NCBI GenBank assembly: GCA_038320345.1
Contig: JBBQED010000008.1
Span: 62,001-126,000, forward strand
DNA: 64,000 bases
From: JBBQED01 sp038320345
GTDB taxonomy: Bacteria; Bacteroidota; Bacteroidia; AKYH767-A; OLB10
Direction of reading: 5' to 3'
Each line of letters opens with the position of its first letter. The first letter of the stretch is position 1. Made by a program: the position numbers and the translations under genes. The notes under the pieces were generated by a model. The model did no database searches. It had not been told where the DNA came from and was given only the letters and a program-made list of their open reading frames with translations. Positions 1 to 8,937 of this stretch are shown piece by piece.

Positions 1-3000
1 ATACGTCCATGCACCTAAGCTGGTAGCCGCCGTAAATTGTACTCCTGTTTGTCCAGCACAGAATGTTGCAGGACCTGTAATTGTTGCAGGACTTAATGGA
101 ACACCCTTCACACCTAAATTTCTAACAGAACTATTAACGCCACAGTTATTAACGGACACCACAGATACATTTCCTGTTGTATATCCAGGATTAAATTGAA
201 TCATTACAGACAAGGCGTTATTAGCACCGATGATCGTTGCATTTGCAGGAGCAGTCCAGAGATAAGATGCAGCTCCAGTAACAGCAGAAATGCTATACGT
301 TAATGTAGAATCACACACTCCGTTAGCAAGTCCTGATATCAACCCTGGAGTTGTAGCAGCACCTAAACCAACCGTTACTGTTTTAGATTTCACAACGCAT
401 AAATGTGTTGCAGTAACCAAAACATTTCCTCCGGTAAAAGCAGGTCCGAAATCTATCGTTGCACTTACATCACTTGAAGAGGCAATGCTTGCACCTGTTG
501 GAGCGGTCCATACTACGGAAGCTGCCCCTTGAATAGGTTGAATATTATAAACTACTCCAAGTGTATTAGGACAAACCGTTGATAAGGGAAGAATAAACTG
601 AGGCTGATCGATAGAATGGCGTATATAACTACGAGAAGTATCACTTACACCACATACATTGCCAGCTGCTACTGTAATAAAACTTCCTGAATTAGTAATC
701 GTTGCTGCAAAATCATAGGTTGCATTTACGGTGTTTCCTGTTGCCGTTGCTCCAGAAGTTCCACTCCATACATAATATGTAGCACCGCTAACTGAAGCTA
801 CTGAATAAGGATTCAAGGTTGTACCAACACAAGCATCTATGGATCCCATTATTACACCTGGCTTCACCGGAATTGAAGTAACTGTTACTACTAGATTATC
901 ACTCACTGCTCCACATGGACCAGCAGGATCATTTGTTGTTAAGGTAAGCGTTATCGTTCCTGCTGTAATATCAGCCGAACCCGGAGTATATACTGCATTT
1001 AATAAAGAAGCATTATTGAAAGATCCATCACCTGATGTTGACCATGTTCCGGAAGATGCTCCTCCACCTACTGAACCATTAAGACTTGCAGTTCCTGCTG
1101 CACAGATTCCCTGATCAGCACCTGCATTGACAGTTGCAAAAGGATTGACAGTAACTATTAAATTACTGGTAGCAGAAACACAAGGTCCAGAAGGATCGTC
1201 AGTAGTTAATGTTAAAGTAACCGTTCCAGCTGTAATATCATTTGTGCCTGGAGTATAAACTGGATTTAATAGATTGACATTATCGAACAAACCATCACCC
1301 GAACTTGACCATGTTGCAGAAGAAGCTCCACCACCAATTGATCCGTTCAATGAAACTGTACTTCCAGAACAAATCGTTTGATTAGAGCCGGCACTTACGG
1401 TTGCTGCAGCATTGATGGTTATGATCACGGCATCATTTACTGCACCGCAAGGTCCAACAGGATCATTCGTAGTGAGGGTTAATGTAACCGTTCCATTAGT
1501 ATTATCATTAACACCTGGAGTATAAATCGCATTTAGTAAAGCTGCATTGTTGAATGAACCATCCCCTGATGTTGACCATGTTCCTGATGATGCTCCTCCA
1601 CCAATAACTCCGTTGAGTGTAGCTGAAGAATTAGAACATATTGTTTGATCAGTTCCAGCATCTACAGTGGCAAAAGGAAGAATTGTAATAACAACATTGC
1701 TGATAGCTGATTCGCAAGGACCCGTAGGATCATTAGAGGTAAGTGTTAATGTCACGGTGCCAGCCAAAATATCATTTGCACCTGGAGTATACACTGCATT
1801 TAATAAAGCTACATTATTGAATGAACCATCACCTGATGTTGTCCATGATCCAGATACTGCTCCTCCTCCAACTGCTCCGTTTAAGGATGCTGAACTATTA
1901 CTGCAAATGGATTGCGCTAATCCTGCATCTGCAGTTGCAACCGGACTAATCGAAATAATCATTGCATCATTAACTGCTCCGCATGGTCCTGTAGGATCAT
2001 TAGTGGTTAACGTAAGTGTAACTGTACCATTAATTTTATCATTTACTCCAGGAGTATAAATCGCATTCAATAAAGTTGCGTTGTTGAAAGTTCCATCACC
2101 TGAAGTTGCCCATGTACTAGAAGAAGCGCCACCACCAATACCACCATTTAATGTGGCTGTTGTGTTAGCACAAATGGATTGATCACTTCCAGCATTTACA
2201 GTAGCTGGTGCATTTACGGTTAGTAACGCAGCAGTAGAAGTTACTGTTCCACCTGTATTTGTAAATACTGCATGATATAAATTTCCATTATCTCCAATGA
2301 CAGTAGAAAAAGAAAGTGTTCCTGTATTAGCTCCAGGTATCGGTGTCCATGTACCTCCACCATTTGTACTTACTTCCCAAGAAATTGTTGGAACAGGACT
2401 TCCACTTGCAGAGGAAGTAAATGTTGCAGTCTGACCAGCACAAACTGTTTGTGCAACTGGATTTAAGGTAACGATTGGAGGCACACTAACTGGAGTTAAT
2501 GTTACACTTCCTCCTACAGTAACGTTAAGCAACTGAAATAATCCTGCTGCTGTACTTATCGCAGAAAAACCGTAGATTCTAAATATCACGGGACTATTAA
2601 TGGAGAAATCAGGAACATCCCAATTGCCTGGAGTTGTTAAACCACAACCGGCATAGTTCGGTGCTTGAAATGTTGTTTGTAGATTCCATGTAGCACCACC
2701 ATCGGTACTATAAGCCAGTTTTGCAATGGCAGGACCAGGACCATTTCTGCGAAGGTTAGTATTGAAATTTGTGATATTCAGATAATAACCAGCAGAAGGT
2801 GTTACCGTAAACTGAATAGCGGAATGCGAAGTGCTGAACACCCCAGAAGTTGTGAATCCTTGAGAAGTAAACCCATTCGGACATGGTGTTGCAGTTACTG
2901 TTGCACCATTTACTCTGGATAAACTAGTTCCACTGGCATTTACGGCAACGCTAAATGGATTTCCAGCGGCGTTATTCGTATACCTGTAGATCTGGGCTTG

Positions 3001-3078
3001 ACTTCCTGTGGATAGGAAAAGCAATGCGACCACCACAAAAAGAAGCGGGTTTTTGAACAGTTTGTAAAGATTATTCAT
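1..3078 (-). CDS. Giant secreted repeat protein, N-terminal part (runs off left edge)
   Basis: The minus strand is open for 1026 codons from an ATG at 3078 to the window edge, so the C-terminus is missing. Residues 1 to about 28 form a signal peptide ending in Ser-Gln-Ala-Gln. Next comes a beta-rich domain of about 190 residues, where STDGGATW suggests a jelly-roll or lectin-like fold. An Ig-like domain follows (SWEVSTNGGGTW), then five tandem 89-residue units (SxNGxxGGGASSxxW, YTPGxND, TLTxNDPxGPC), and further Ig/PKD-like domains where cysteines recur near the start of each repeat. In this phylum such proteins are cell-surface or T9SS-exported adhesins or enzyme scaffolds, but no catalytic domain is visible here. 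Function is unassigned; being secreted and repetitive is well supported. Confidence 0.85.
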   Translation of the reverse strand, partial: MNNLYKLFKNPLLFVVVALLFLSTGSQAQIYRYTNNAAGNPFSVAVNASGTSLSRVNGATVTATPCPNGFTSQGFTTSGVFSTSHSAIQFTVTPSAGYYLNITNFNTNLRRNGPGPAIAKLAYSTDGGATWNLQTTFQAPNYAGCGLTTPGNWDVPDFSINSPVIFRIYGFSAISTAAGLFQLLNVTVGGSVTLTPVSVPPIVTLNPVAQTVCAGQTATFTSSASGSPVPTISWEVSTNGGGTWTPIPGANTGTLSFSTVIGDNGNLYHAVFTNTGGTVTSTAALLTVNAPATVNAGSDQSICANTTATLNGGIGGGASSSTWATSGDGTFNNATLLNAIYTPGVNDKINGTVTLTLTTNDPTGPCGAVNDAMIISISPVATADAGLAQSICSNSSASLNGAVGGGAVSGSWTTSGDGSFNNVALLNAVYTPGANDILAGTVTLTLTSNDPTGPCESAISNVVITILPFATVDAGTDQTICSNSSATLNGVIGGGASSGTWSTSGDGSFNNAALLNAIYTPGVNDNTNGTVTLTLTTNDPVGPCGAVNDAVIITINAAATVSAGSNQTICSGSTVSLNGSIGGGASSATWSSSGDGLFDNVNLLNPVYTPGTNDITAGTVTLTLTTDDPSGPCVSATSNLIVTVNPFATVNAGADQGICAAGTASLNGSVGGGASSGTWSTSGDGSFNNASLLNAVYTPGSADITAGTITLTLTTNDPAGPCGAVSDNLVVTVTSIPVKPGVIMGSIDACVGTTLNPYSVASVSGATYYVWSGTSGATATGNTVNATYDFAATITNSGSFITVAAGNVCGVSDTSRSYIRHSIDQPQFILPLSTVCPNTLGVVYNIQPIQGAASVVWTAPTGASIASSSDVSATIDFGPAFTGGNVLVTATHLCVVKSKTVTVGLGAATTPGLISGLANGVCDSTLTYSISAVTGAASYLWTAPANATIIGANNALSVMIQFNPGYTTGNVSVVSVNNCGVNSSVRNLGVKGVPLSPATITGPATFCAGQTGVQFTAATSLGAWTY
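868..2202 (-). repeat. Five in-frame tandem 267-bp repeats inside the giant secreted gene
   Basis: Landmarks recur at exactly 267-bp spacing: the GACCATG-like block sits at 1040, 1307, 1574, 1841 and 2108. The units, in gene order, are 1936-2202, 1669-1935, 1402-1668, 1135-1401 and 868-1134. Each encodes 89 residues starting T-V-x-A-G-x-x-Q-x-I-C and containing GGGASS, SGDGxFxN, YTPG and DPxGPC. No unit has gained or lost a codon. The pattern is a protein-domain array, not CRISPR: units abut, have no spacers and stay in frame. Confidence 0.9.
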
Positions 3079-3343
3079 GTTGTTTAAATATAACAAGGTT
3101 AATGTTGCAAGAAAATACAAAAAAACAAGTTTTGCAAGTTAATTACCAAGTAATGAATCTATTTCACCCAAAGTATTGTCTTTACAGCCTCGATCTTTCA
3201 AATTTCAGCATTATTCTTCCCGATTCAGCAAAATTTGAAAAATAATTTGAGAGATTTTCTGGTCTTCAGGTCAAAATGAAATTAACTGTAAATCAGTGAC
3301 TTAAGATAAAAAAGGTGACAACTAAGAGGATTCAATACCACAC
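3079..3343. other. Non-coding gap
   Basis: AT-rich gap between the start of the giant secreted gene and the fbp terminator. It must hold the promoter of the minus-strand giant gene. A weak TATATTTA resembling the phylum's -7 box lies shortly before that ATG. I see no open frame or RNA gene here. Confidence 0.5.
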
Positions 3344-3377
3344 AAAAAAGCCGGAATCTAAAAATAAATCCCGGCTT
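3344..3377 (-). terminator. Rho-independent terminator of fbp
   Basis: Read on the minus strand, CAAGCCGG and CCGGCTT pair around an AT-rich loop of about 15 nt and run into a stretch of T, about 20 bp after the fbp stop codon. Confidence 0.8.
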
Positions 3378-3395
3378 GCTACTCTTAATTTTTAT

Positions 3396-4433
3396 CTAAA
3401 CAGGTTCCTCTTTATGAGCCTTTATCATCTCTTCTACCTTCGAAACCATGTCATAAGATCCTATAAATAAGGGAGTTCGCTGATGTAAGGAATCCGGCTT
3501 GATGTCCAGAATTCGACCCGTTCCATTACTTGCCCTGCCTCCACATTGCTCAATTATGAACGCTAAGGGATTGCACTCATAAAGCAATCGTAATTTTCCG
3601 TTTGGAGATTTTTTTGTTGATGGGTACATGTAAATTCCTCCTTTTAGCAAATTCCGATGAAAATCCGCCACTAAAGAGCCGATATAACGGGTAGAATATG
3701 GTCGATTGGTATTTTTATCTTCTTCCTGGCAATATTTGATATATTTCTTTACCCCAAGTGGGAAATGCAAATAATTTCCTTCATTGATACTATAGATCTG
3801 TCCGGCACTTGGAACTTTCATATCGGCATGAGAAAGACAAAACTCTCCAATGGAAGGGTCTAAGGTGAATCCATTTACTCCTTTCCCGGTTGTATAAACG
3901 AGCATCGTGCTTGAACCGTAAATAATGTAACCTGCAGCCACTTGTTGTGTTCCAGGTTGCATGAAATCTTCCATCGTAGTAGGCCCAGTACGGTCATCAC
4001 GGCGACGGTAGATGGAAAAGATAGTTCCAATATTTACGTTCACATCAATATTGGAGGATCCATCTAATGGATCTATACAAACCACATATTTTGCACTGCC
4101 AGAAACTGGTCCAGTAATGTCTACTAAATCTTCGTTTTCTTCGGAAGCTACCGCCAAACATTCTCCACCTGACTTCAAAGCATGAATGAATTGTTCATTG
4201 GCATATACATCCAGTTTTTTAACATCTTCTCCTTGAACATTCACTTCTCCATGATCTCCTAGAATATCGACCAGTCCGGCCTTATTCACTTCACGATTAA
4301 CGATTTTGGCAGCAATACCAAGATCTCTCAGAAGCCGGCTAAGTTCCCCTTTTGCATAAGGAAAATCTGATTGGCGCTCGATGATAAACTGTCCTAAAGT
4401 GATAAATCGGAAAGCAGGTTTATGTGTGAACAT
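3396..4433 (-). CDS. fbp: Fructose-1,6-bisphosphatase, class I
   Basis: Hydrolyses fructose 1,6-bisphosphate to fructose 6-phosphate, the committed step of gluconeogenesis, in the cytosol. The class I metal-binding signature DPLDGSSN is at residues 121-128, with a Glu-Glu pair at 98-99 upstream and a C-terminal lysine/arginine-rich substrate region (PSTKKSPNGKLRLLYE). At 345 residues it has the usual family length. The frame is open to 4472, but a TATCTTTG promoter box lies at 4450-4457, inside that extension, so the ATG at 4433 (MFTHKPAF) is chosen. It is monocistronic, divergent from serA and closed by its own terminator. Confidence 0.95.
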   Translation of the reverse strand: MFTHKPAFRFITLGQFIIERQSDFPYAKGELSRLLRDLGIAAKIVNREVNKAGLVDILGDHGEVNVQGEDVKKLDVYANEQFIHALKSGGECLAVASEENEDLVDITGPVSGSAKYVVCIDPLDGSSNIDVNVNIGTIFSIYRRRDDRTGPTTMEDFMQPGTQQVAAGYIIYGSSTMLVYTTGKGVNGFTLDPSIGEFCLSHADMKVPSAGQIYSINEGNYLHFPLGVKKYIKYCQEEDKNTNRPYSTRYIGSLVADFHRNLLKGGIYMYPSTKKSPNGKLRLLYECNPLAFIIEQCGGRASNGTGRILDIKPDSLHQRTPLFIGSYDMVSKVEEMIKAHKEEPV

Positions 4434-4449
4434 ATTGTTAAGTTTGTTA

Positions 4450-4457
4450 CAAAGATA
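4450..4457 (-). promoter_or_regulatory. Bacteroidota -7 box of fbp
   Basis: TATCTTTG on the minus strand matches TAnnTTTG, 16 bp upstream of the chosen fbp ATG. It decides the start, since the longer frame would begin upstream of it. Confidence 0.55.
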
Positions 4458-4645
4458 TACGCTGAAGTTCAATATTGAGTTGCATATTGAAAATGAGGTT
4501 GTTCATTATCAGGTATTTTATTCATCTCTCCTTTATTACCTAAAAGATCACCATTCATACCGAATTGGGAAGTTGGGGTTTCATCTGTTTAAAACTAAGG
4601 CTGCATGCCTTTCATTGATATCCCAGAAACCATAAACTTTGTGCT

Positions 4646-5881
4646 ATGTCAACACGCAGTACTTCTTTCCCAAAGGAAAAAATTAAAATCTTATTGCTGG
4701 AAGGAGTACATCCAACTGCTATCGATCTCTTCAAAAAGCAAGGATATTCTAATATTGAAAGTATCACCGCTTCTTTGAATGAGAAAGATCTGATTTCGAA
4801 AATTTCTGGTGCCCATATTCTAGGGATCCGTTCAAAAACACAATTGACGGAAACGATTCTTAAAAAAGCAGATAAACTGATTGCAGTAGGCGCATTTTGT
4901 ATCGGCACCAATCAGATTAACATGAAGTATGCAACAGAATCTGGAATTGCGGTTTTTAATTCTCCGTTCTCTAACACGCGTTCTGTTGCCGAACTAGTGA
5001 TCGGAGAAAGTATCATGTTGATGCGTCGTGTCTTTGAAAAAAGTGAAGGGGCCCATCGTGGCTCTTGGCTTAAAGAAGCAAATAATTGTTTTGAAGTACG
5101 AGGAAAAACACTTGGTATAATTGGCTACGGACATATCGGAACACAAGTTTCTATTCTGGCGGAAGCACTTGGTATGAAAGTAATGTTTTATGACGTCATG
5201 CCAAGATTAAGCCTCGGAAATGCTGCTTCTAGTCGCTCACTCGATGAGTTATTAAAAAAATCAGATGTCATAACCTTACACGTTCCCGGAACACCGGAGA
5301 CCAAAAATCTAATCAATGCAGCACGACTGAAAAAGATGAAACCGGGTGCAGTACTGCTGAATCTTAGCCGCGGAGATGTGATGGATGTATGGGCGGTAAA
5401 AGAAGCGATAGAAAAACATCATCTTGGAGGCTTGGCGGTAGATGTCTTTCCTGAAGAGCCTAAAAGTAATAAAGACCTCTTTGCCTCTCCACTACAAGGA
5501 CTTCCCAATGTTATTCTTACTCCGCATATTGGGGGTAGTACTGTTGAAGCACAAGAATCCATCGGACTTGATGTTGCTGAAAAACTCATCAATTTTACGG
5601 ATACCGGGAGTTCGAATGGCTCACTAACGGTTCCGGATATGAGTCTTCCAGTGTTACATAATGCACATCGGATCCTTCACATTCATCACAATGTTCCGGG
5701 AGTTTTGTCTCAAATTAATGGTGTGCTTTCTAAAATGAAAGTCAATATTCTTGGTCAGTATCTTAAAACAAATAGTTCAATAGGATATGTTGTTCTTGAT
5801 ATTGATACCATGAGTTCATCGAAAGTGATGGCAGAACTTAAAAAAGTAAAAAATACCATCAGAACACGAAGTCTCTATTAG
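4646..5881 (+). CDS. serA: D-3-phosphoglycerate dehydrogenase
   Basis: Oxidises 3-phosphoglycerate to 3-phosphohydroxypyruvate, the first step of serine synthesis. The NAD-binding GYGHIG is at 160-165. The D-2-hydroxyacid dehydrogenase catalytic triad is visible as Arg242 (SRGD), Glu271 (VFPEEP) and His294 (TPHIGGST). A C-terminal ACT domain from about 335 to 411 is the likely serine-feedback site. The length of 411 matches the E. coli-type enzyme (410). Only 4 bp separate it from the next gene, so the two are probably cotranscribed. A CTTTG lies right before the ATG, suggesting a very short leader. Confidence 0.95.
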   Translation: MSTRSTSFPKEKIKILLLEGVHPTAIDLFKKQGYSNIESITASLNEKDLISKISGAHILGIRSKTQLTETILKKADKLIAVGAFCIGTNQINMKYATESGIAVFNSPFSNTRSVAELVIGESIMLMRRVFEKSEGAHRGSWLKEANNCFEVRGKTLGIIGYGHIGTQVSILAEALGMKVMFYDVMPRLSLGNAASSRSLDELLKKSDVITLHVPGTPETKNLINAARLKKMKPGAVLLNLSRGDVMDVWAVKEAIEKHHLGGLAVDVFPEEPKSNKDLFASPLQGLPNVILTPHIGGSTVEAQESIGLDVAEKLINFTDTGSSNGSLTVPDMSLPVLHNAHRILHIHHNVPGVLSQINGVLSKMKVNILGQYLKTNSSIGYVVLDIDTMSSSKVMAELKKVKNTIRTRSLY

Positions 5882-5885
5882 CCCC

Positions 5886-6977
5886 ATGAAAAGTGAACTA
5901 CTCTATTTTAACGGAGTCGATACTCTTCCGCATAAAGCAAAAGTTGAGTTATTCAGAGATCTCAAGTTGCTACACCTCGTTTTTGAAGGAGGACAAATTG
6001 TTCCTGTTCCATTGAATGATCTTTCCATAAAATCAATGAATCGATTCAGTTTGATCTTGGAATTTAAAAATAATAGAAATCAGCAACTGGAAATTATTGA
6101 CCCCCTGTTGGCATCTACTATTAAAGCTATGCTACCTGCAAATAGTAGTAATTTCAGAAACAGAATTTGGGGAAGTAGCAATTCTTATGTTGGCATAATA
6201 CTCAGTATACTAGCATTGCTGATCCTATTTTATTTTTTCGCATTACCATTTCTTGCCGAAAAAGCTGTTGGTCTTTTACCAGAAAGTGCAGATAAAAAAT
6301 TAGGCGGTAATCTCTATGAAGAAATAGAAAACACCGAAAAATTTGATACTGCAGCCACGAGAATTCTTACAGATTTTGTTGCTGCGTTTTATCCAGAAGG
6401 TAAAAATAAATTCATCGTTAAAGTTGTTGAAAAAGATGAATTGAATGCATTTGCATTACCTGATGGTCATATCATTGTTTACTCTGGAATCATTCGACAG
6501 ATGGAGGATGAAAGTCAACTAGCAGGTTTATTGGCGCATGAGATGGCTCATGTTGAACATCGTCATTCAATGCGGATGGTCTGTAAAAGTTTATCAGGCA
6601 CTATTTTACTTTCTCTGCTCTTTCATGACGTAAATGGAATCGTTGGTACTTTGATTAACAACGCTCAAGGCTTGCAACAATTGTCGTACTCCAGAGATTA
6701 TGAGAAGGAAGCAGATCTTAGTGGATTTGAACTGATGAAAAAGAAAAAGCTGGATCCAGATGGGATGATCAGTCTTTTTGAAATTTTAGAGAATGAAGAA
6801 AGGCAGGAACTGCCAGGATTTTTCTCCTCACATCCATTGACGCCTGATCGTATTAGTTATCTGAAAAAAGAAATTAAAGAAAATCCTTATGCGGTTGTTC
6901 GTAATCAAAAACTAAAAGAACTTTTTGAAACCCTGTCTGATTTTACTCATCTTGAAAATTTAGAAGTGAATCCGTAG
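5886..6977 (+). CDS. M48-family zinc metalloprotease, membrane anchored
   Basis: 363 residues. An N-terminal region of about 95 residues with no recognised domain is followed by one transmembrane segment (about 101-123). An M48 peptidase domain follows, with zinc motif HEMAH at 218-222 and the downstream glutamate ligand in EKEAD, then the family's HPLTPDRI segment. In known relatives (YggG/BepA, OMA1-type) these proteases take part in envelope protein quality control. The substrate here is unknown. It starts 4 bp after serA and probably shares its transcript, though the functions look unrelated. Confidence 0.88.
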   Translation: MKSELLYFNGVDTLPHKAKVELFRDLKLLHLVFEGGQIVPVPLNDLSIKSMNRFSLILEFKNNRNQQLEIIDPLLASTIKAMLPANSSNFRNRIWGSSNSYVGIILSILALLILFYFFALPFLAEKAVGLLPESADKKLGGNLYEEIENTEKFDTAATRILTDFVAAFYPEGKNKFIVKVVEKDELNAFALPDGHIIVYSGIIRQMEDESQLAGLLAHEMAHVEHRHSMRMVCKSLSGTILLSLLFHDVNGIVGTLINNAQGLQQLSYSRDYEKEADLSGFELMKKKKLDPDGMISLFEILENEERQELPGFFSSHPLTPDRISYLKKEIKENPYAVVRNQKLKELFETLSDFTHLENLEVNP

Positions 6978-7067
6978 ATTTTATCAAAGCGAACTTCCCG
7001 TAAACATTAGCATTTCATTAACACTTTCCGATGCGGTAATGGCGTTATCTGCATAACCTCCTATGCA

Positions 7068-7964
7068 ATGAAACGATTCGCCGACCTTTTACATTTTGGA
7101 ACTCAACAAGCATTGTGCTGTATCTTTCCCGCTTCTATTTTTATAATTCTGGGTGTTACAAAATTAATGACGATCCCTTATTTACCCCGTTATGATGTTA
7201 TTCTTATAGCTTGCCTAGTAGTTCAATTCATAATGGTAAAAAGTAAACTGGAGACGTATGATGAACTCAAAGTAATTTCGCTTTTCCATGTTATAGGTCT
7301 TTGTCTTGAATGGTATAAAATCAAGATGGGCTCTTGGTCATATCCTGAACCTGCATTATCGAAAATTGCAGGCGTTCCCTTATACAGTGGATTTATGTAT
7401 GCCAGCGTTGCTAGTTATATCTGCCAAGCATGGAAGAGATTATCACTTCGGTTCATTAATTGGCCCTCAGAAAAAATGAGCTATGGATTGGGGATTTTTA
7501 TTTATGCAAATTTCTTTACCCACCATTTTGTCCCCGATTTTCGATGGTTAATTATTGTCCTGATTTTTTATGCTTTCCGAAAAGCATGGGTGGCGTTCAC
7601 AGTAAATGCACATCCAATTTCAAACTTTATACTCCAATTTGCTTTTCCTCAGAAAAATAAATTAGCACTGGTTCCAATATATTCACCTCCTTATAAAAAA
7701 ATAAGTACGCGACATACCGCCGTAAAACAATACCGAATACCGCTCATTGCTGGATTTATTTTGATTGGATTTTTTATCTGGCTTGCAGAAAATATTTCTA
7801 CTTACTTTGGAGCATGGCAATATCCTGATCAGCATCTGCACTGGAAGATGGTACACATCAGTAAAATCAGTTCATGGTTCTTACTCGTAATTATTAGTAT
7901 TATTCTGGTTGCCGGATTGAAAAAAATAAAATATGGAACCGCATTTTTTGCTGAAGAAAAATAA
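7068..7964 (+). CDS. DUF817 family integral membrane protein
   Basis: 298 residues with seven to nine hydrophobic segments. It matches the DUF817 (YoaT-like) pattern: LETYDELKVI, then CLEWYKIKMGSWSYPE, a second FGAWQYPDQHLHW near the C-terminus, and conserved Trp/Tyr/Pro within the helices. No biochemical role is established for this family. The gene stands alone on the plus strand with its 3' end facing pdxJ. The ATG at 7068 is preceded by AT-rich sequence without a Shine-Dalgarno, normal for this genome. Confidence 0.8.
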   Translation: MKRFADLLHFGTQQALCCIFPASIFIILGVTKLMTIPYLPRYDVILIACLVVQFIMVKSKLETYDELKVISLFHVIGLCLEWYKIKMGSWSYPEPALSKIAGVPLYSGFMYASVASYICQAWKRLSLRFINWPSEKMSYGLGIFIYANFFTHHFVPDFRWLIIVLIFYAFRKAWVAFTVNAHPISNFILQFAFPQKNKLALVPIYSPPYKKISTRHTAVKQYRIPLIAGFILIGFFIWLAENISTYFGAWQYPDQHLHWKMVHISKISSWFLLVIISIILVAGLKKIKYGTAFFAEEK

Positions 7965-8006
7965 TTCTATAAATTAGTTAATAGCAGACTACCAATGTAA
8001 CAACGA

Positions 8007-8723
8007 CTAATCTTGCAATTGTTCTTTGTACAACTGAACTGTTTTTTGCAATCCTAAATACAAGGCATCACTAATCAATGCATGACCAATAGATACTTCC
8101 ATTAAATCCGGAATCATCCGATGAAAGAACGCAAGATTTTCTAGACTGAGATCATGTCCGGCATTTAACCCCAATCCTACTTGAAAGGCAGTATGCGCTG
8201 CTTCCATAAAAGGTTTGATAGCCATGTCAGGGTCTACTCGAAATCCTTCCGCATAACTTTCAGTATACAATTCTACTCGATCGGTACCAGTAAGCTTCGC
8301 AGCTTCAATCATCTTAGGTAAAGGATCAACGAATAATGAAACTCGTATTCCATGCTCTTTCAACGAAGCCACTACTTCTTTTAAAAAATCTTGCTGAACA
8401 ATAGTATCCCAACCGGCATTAGAAGTAAGTACCCCAGGAGGATCCGGAACCAGCGTAACTTGTTCGGGCTTGACATCAATCACCATACTTAAAAAATCCA
8501 AAGAAGGAAATCCTTCAATATTGAATTCAGTATGTATAACAGGTTTAAGTTGATAGACATCACGGTAACGTATATGTCGTTCATCTGGACGAGGATGTAC
8601 CGTTATGCCATCAGCACCAAACTTCTGCAGATCAATAGCCACTTGAACAGGGTTAGGAACATTCCCTCCTCTTGCATTTCTTAGTGTGGCAACTTTGTTG
8701 ATATTAACACTCAGCTTTGTCAT
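8007..8723 (-). CDS. pdxJ: Pyridoxine 5'-phosphate synthase
   Basis: Condenses 1-deoxyxylulose 5-phosphate with 3-amino-1-hydroxyacetone phosphate to give pyridoxine 5'-phosphate, the last ring-forming step of DXP-dependent vitamin B6 synthesis. The 238-residue TIM barrel begins LSVNINKVATLRNARGG, the diagnostic PdxJ N-terminus, and shows GITVHPRPDERHI, YTESYA and GLNAGHDL. Length is typical. It is divergent from the CBS-domain gene that begins the envelope cluster; this neighbourhood is common in Bacteroidota. Confidence 0.95.
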   Translation of the reverse strand: MTKLSVNINKVATLRNARGGNVPNPVQVAIDLQKFGADGITVHPRPDERHIRYRDVYQLKPVIHTEFNIEGFPSLDFLSMVIDVKPEQVTLVPDPPGVLTSNAGWDTIVQQDFLKEVVASLKEHGIRVSLFVDPLPKMIEAAKLTGTDRVELYTESYAEGFRVDPDMAIKPFMEAAHTAFQVGLGLNAGHDLSLENLAFFHRMIPDLMEVSIGHALISDALYLGLQKTVQLYKEQLQD

Positions 8724-8883
8724 TCTCGCGCAATTTAATTCAGATGTTCAAACATCGGTATAATTATTAGTGTTCTACTGATATGTACTGTAACTCGGCA
8801 ATCTATTCAAGTTAGCATCATTTAAACTGAATAACTCAACACATATTCACGTTTAAACAACATCAGGGAGCGCTCAAAAATAG

Positions 8884-8891
8884 TATGTTTG
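8884..8891 (+). promoter_or_regulatory. Bacteroidota -7 box upstream of the CBS gene
   Basis: TATGTTTG fits TAnnTTTG and lies 46 bp before the ATG of the CBS-domain gene. It is the most likely promoter for the start of the envelope cluster. The -35 side is not convincing. Confidence 0.45.
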
Positions 8892-8937
8892 CGCTCAATA
8901 GAACCCGAAAGCAGTCTGTGACGTATATATTGATAAC

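Noticed and set aside
290..2059. Three plus-strand open frames (290-532, 839-1114, 1667-2059)
   Set aside because: They lie wholly inside the open minus-strand repeat gene and repeat with its period, so they are antisense shadows.
868..2202. CRISPR-like periodic repeats
   Set aside because: Units are 267 bp, abutting, in frame and without spacers; they encode protein domains.
4381..4911. Frames between fbp and serA on both strands (84 and 99 codons)
   Set aside because: They mostly overlap fbp or serA antisense and lack promoter or family support.
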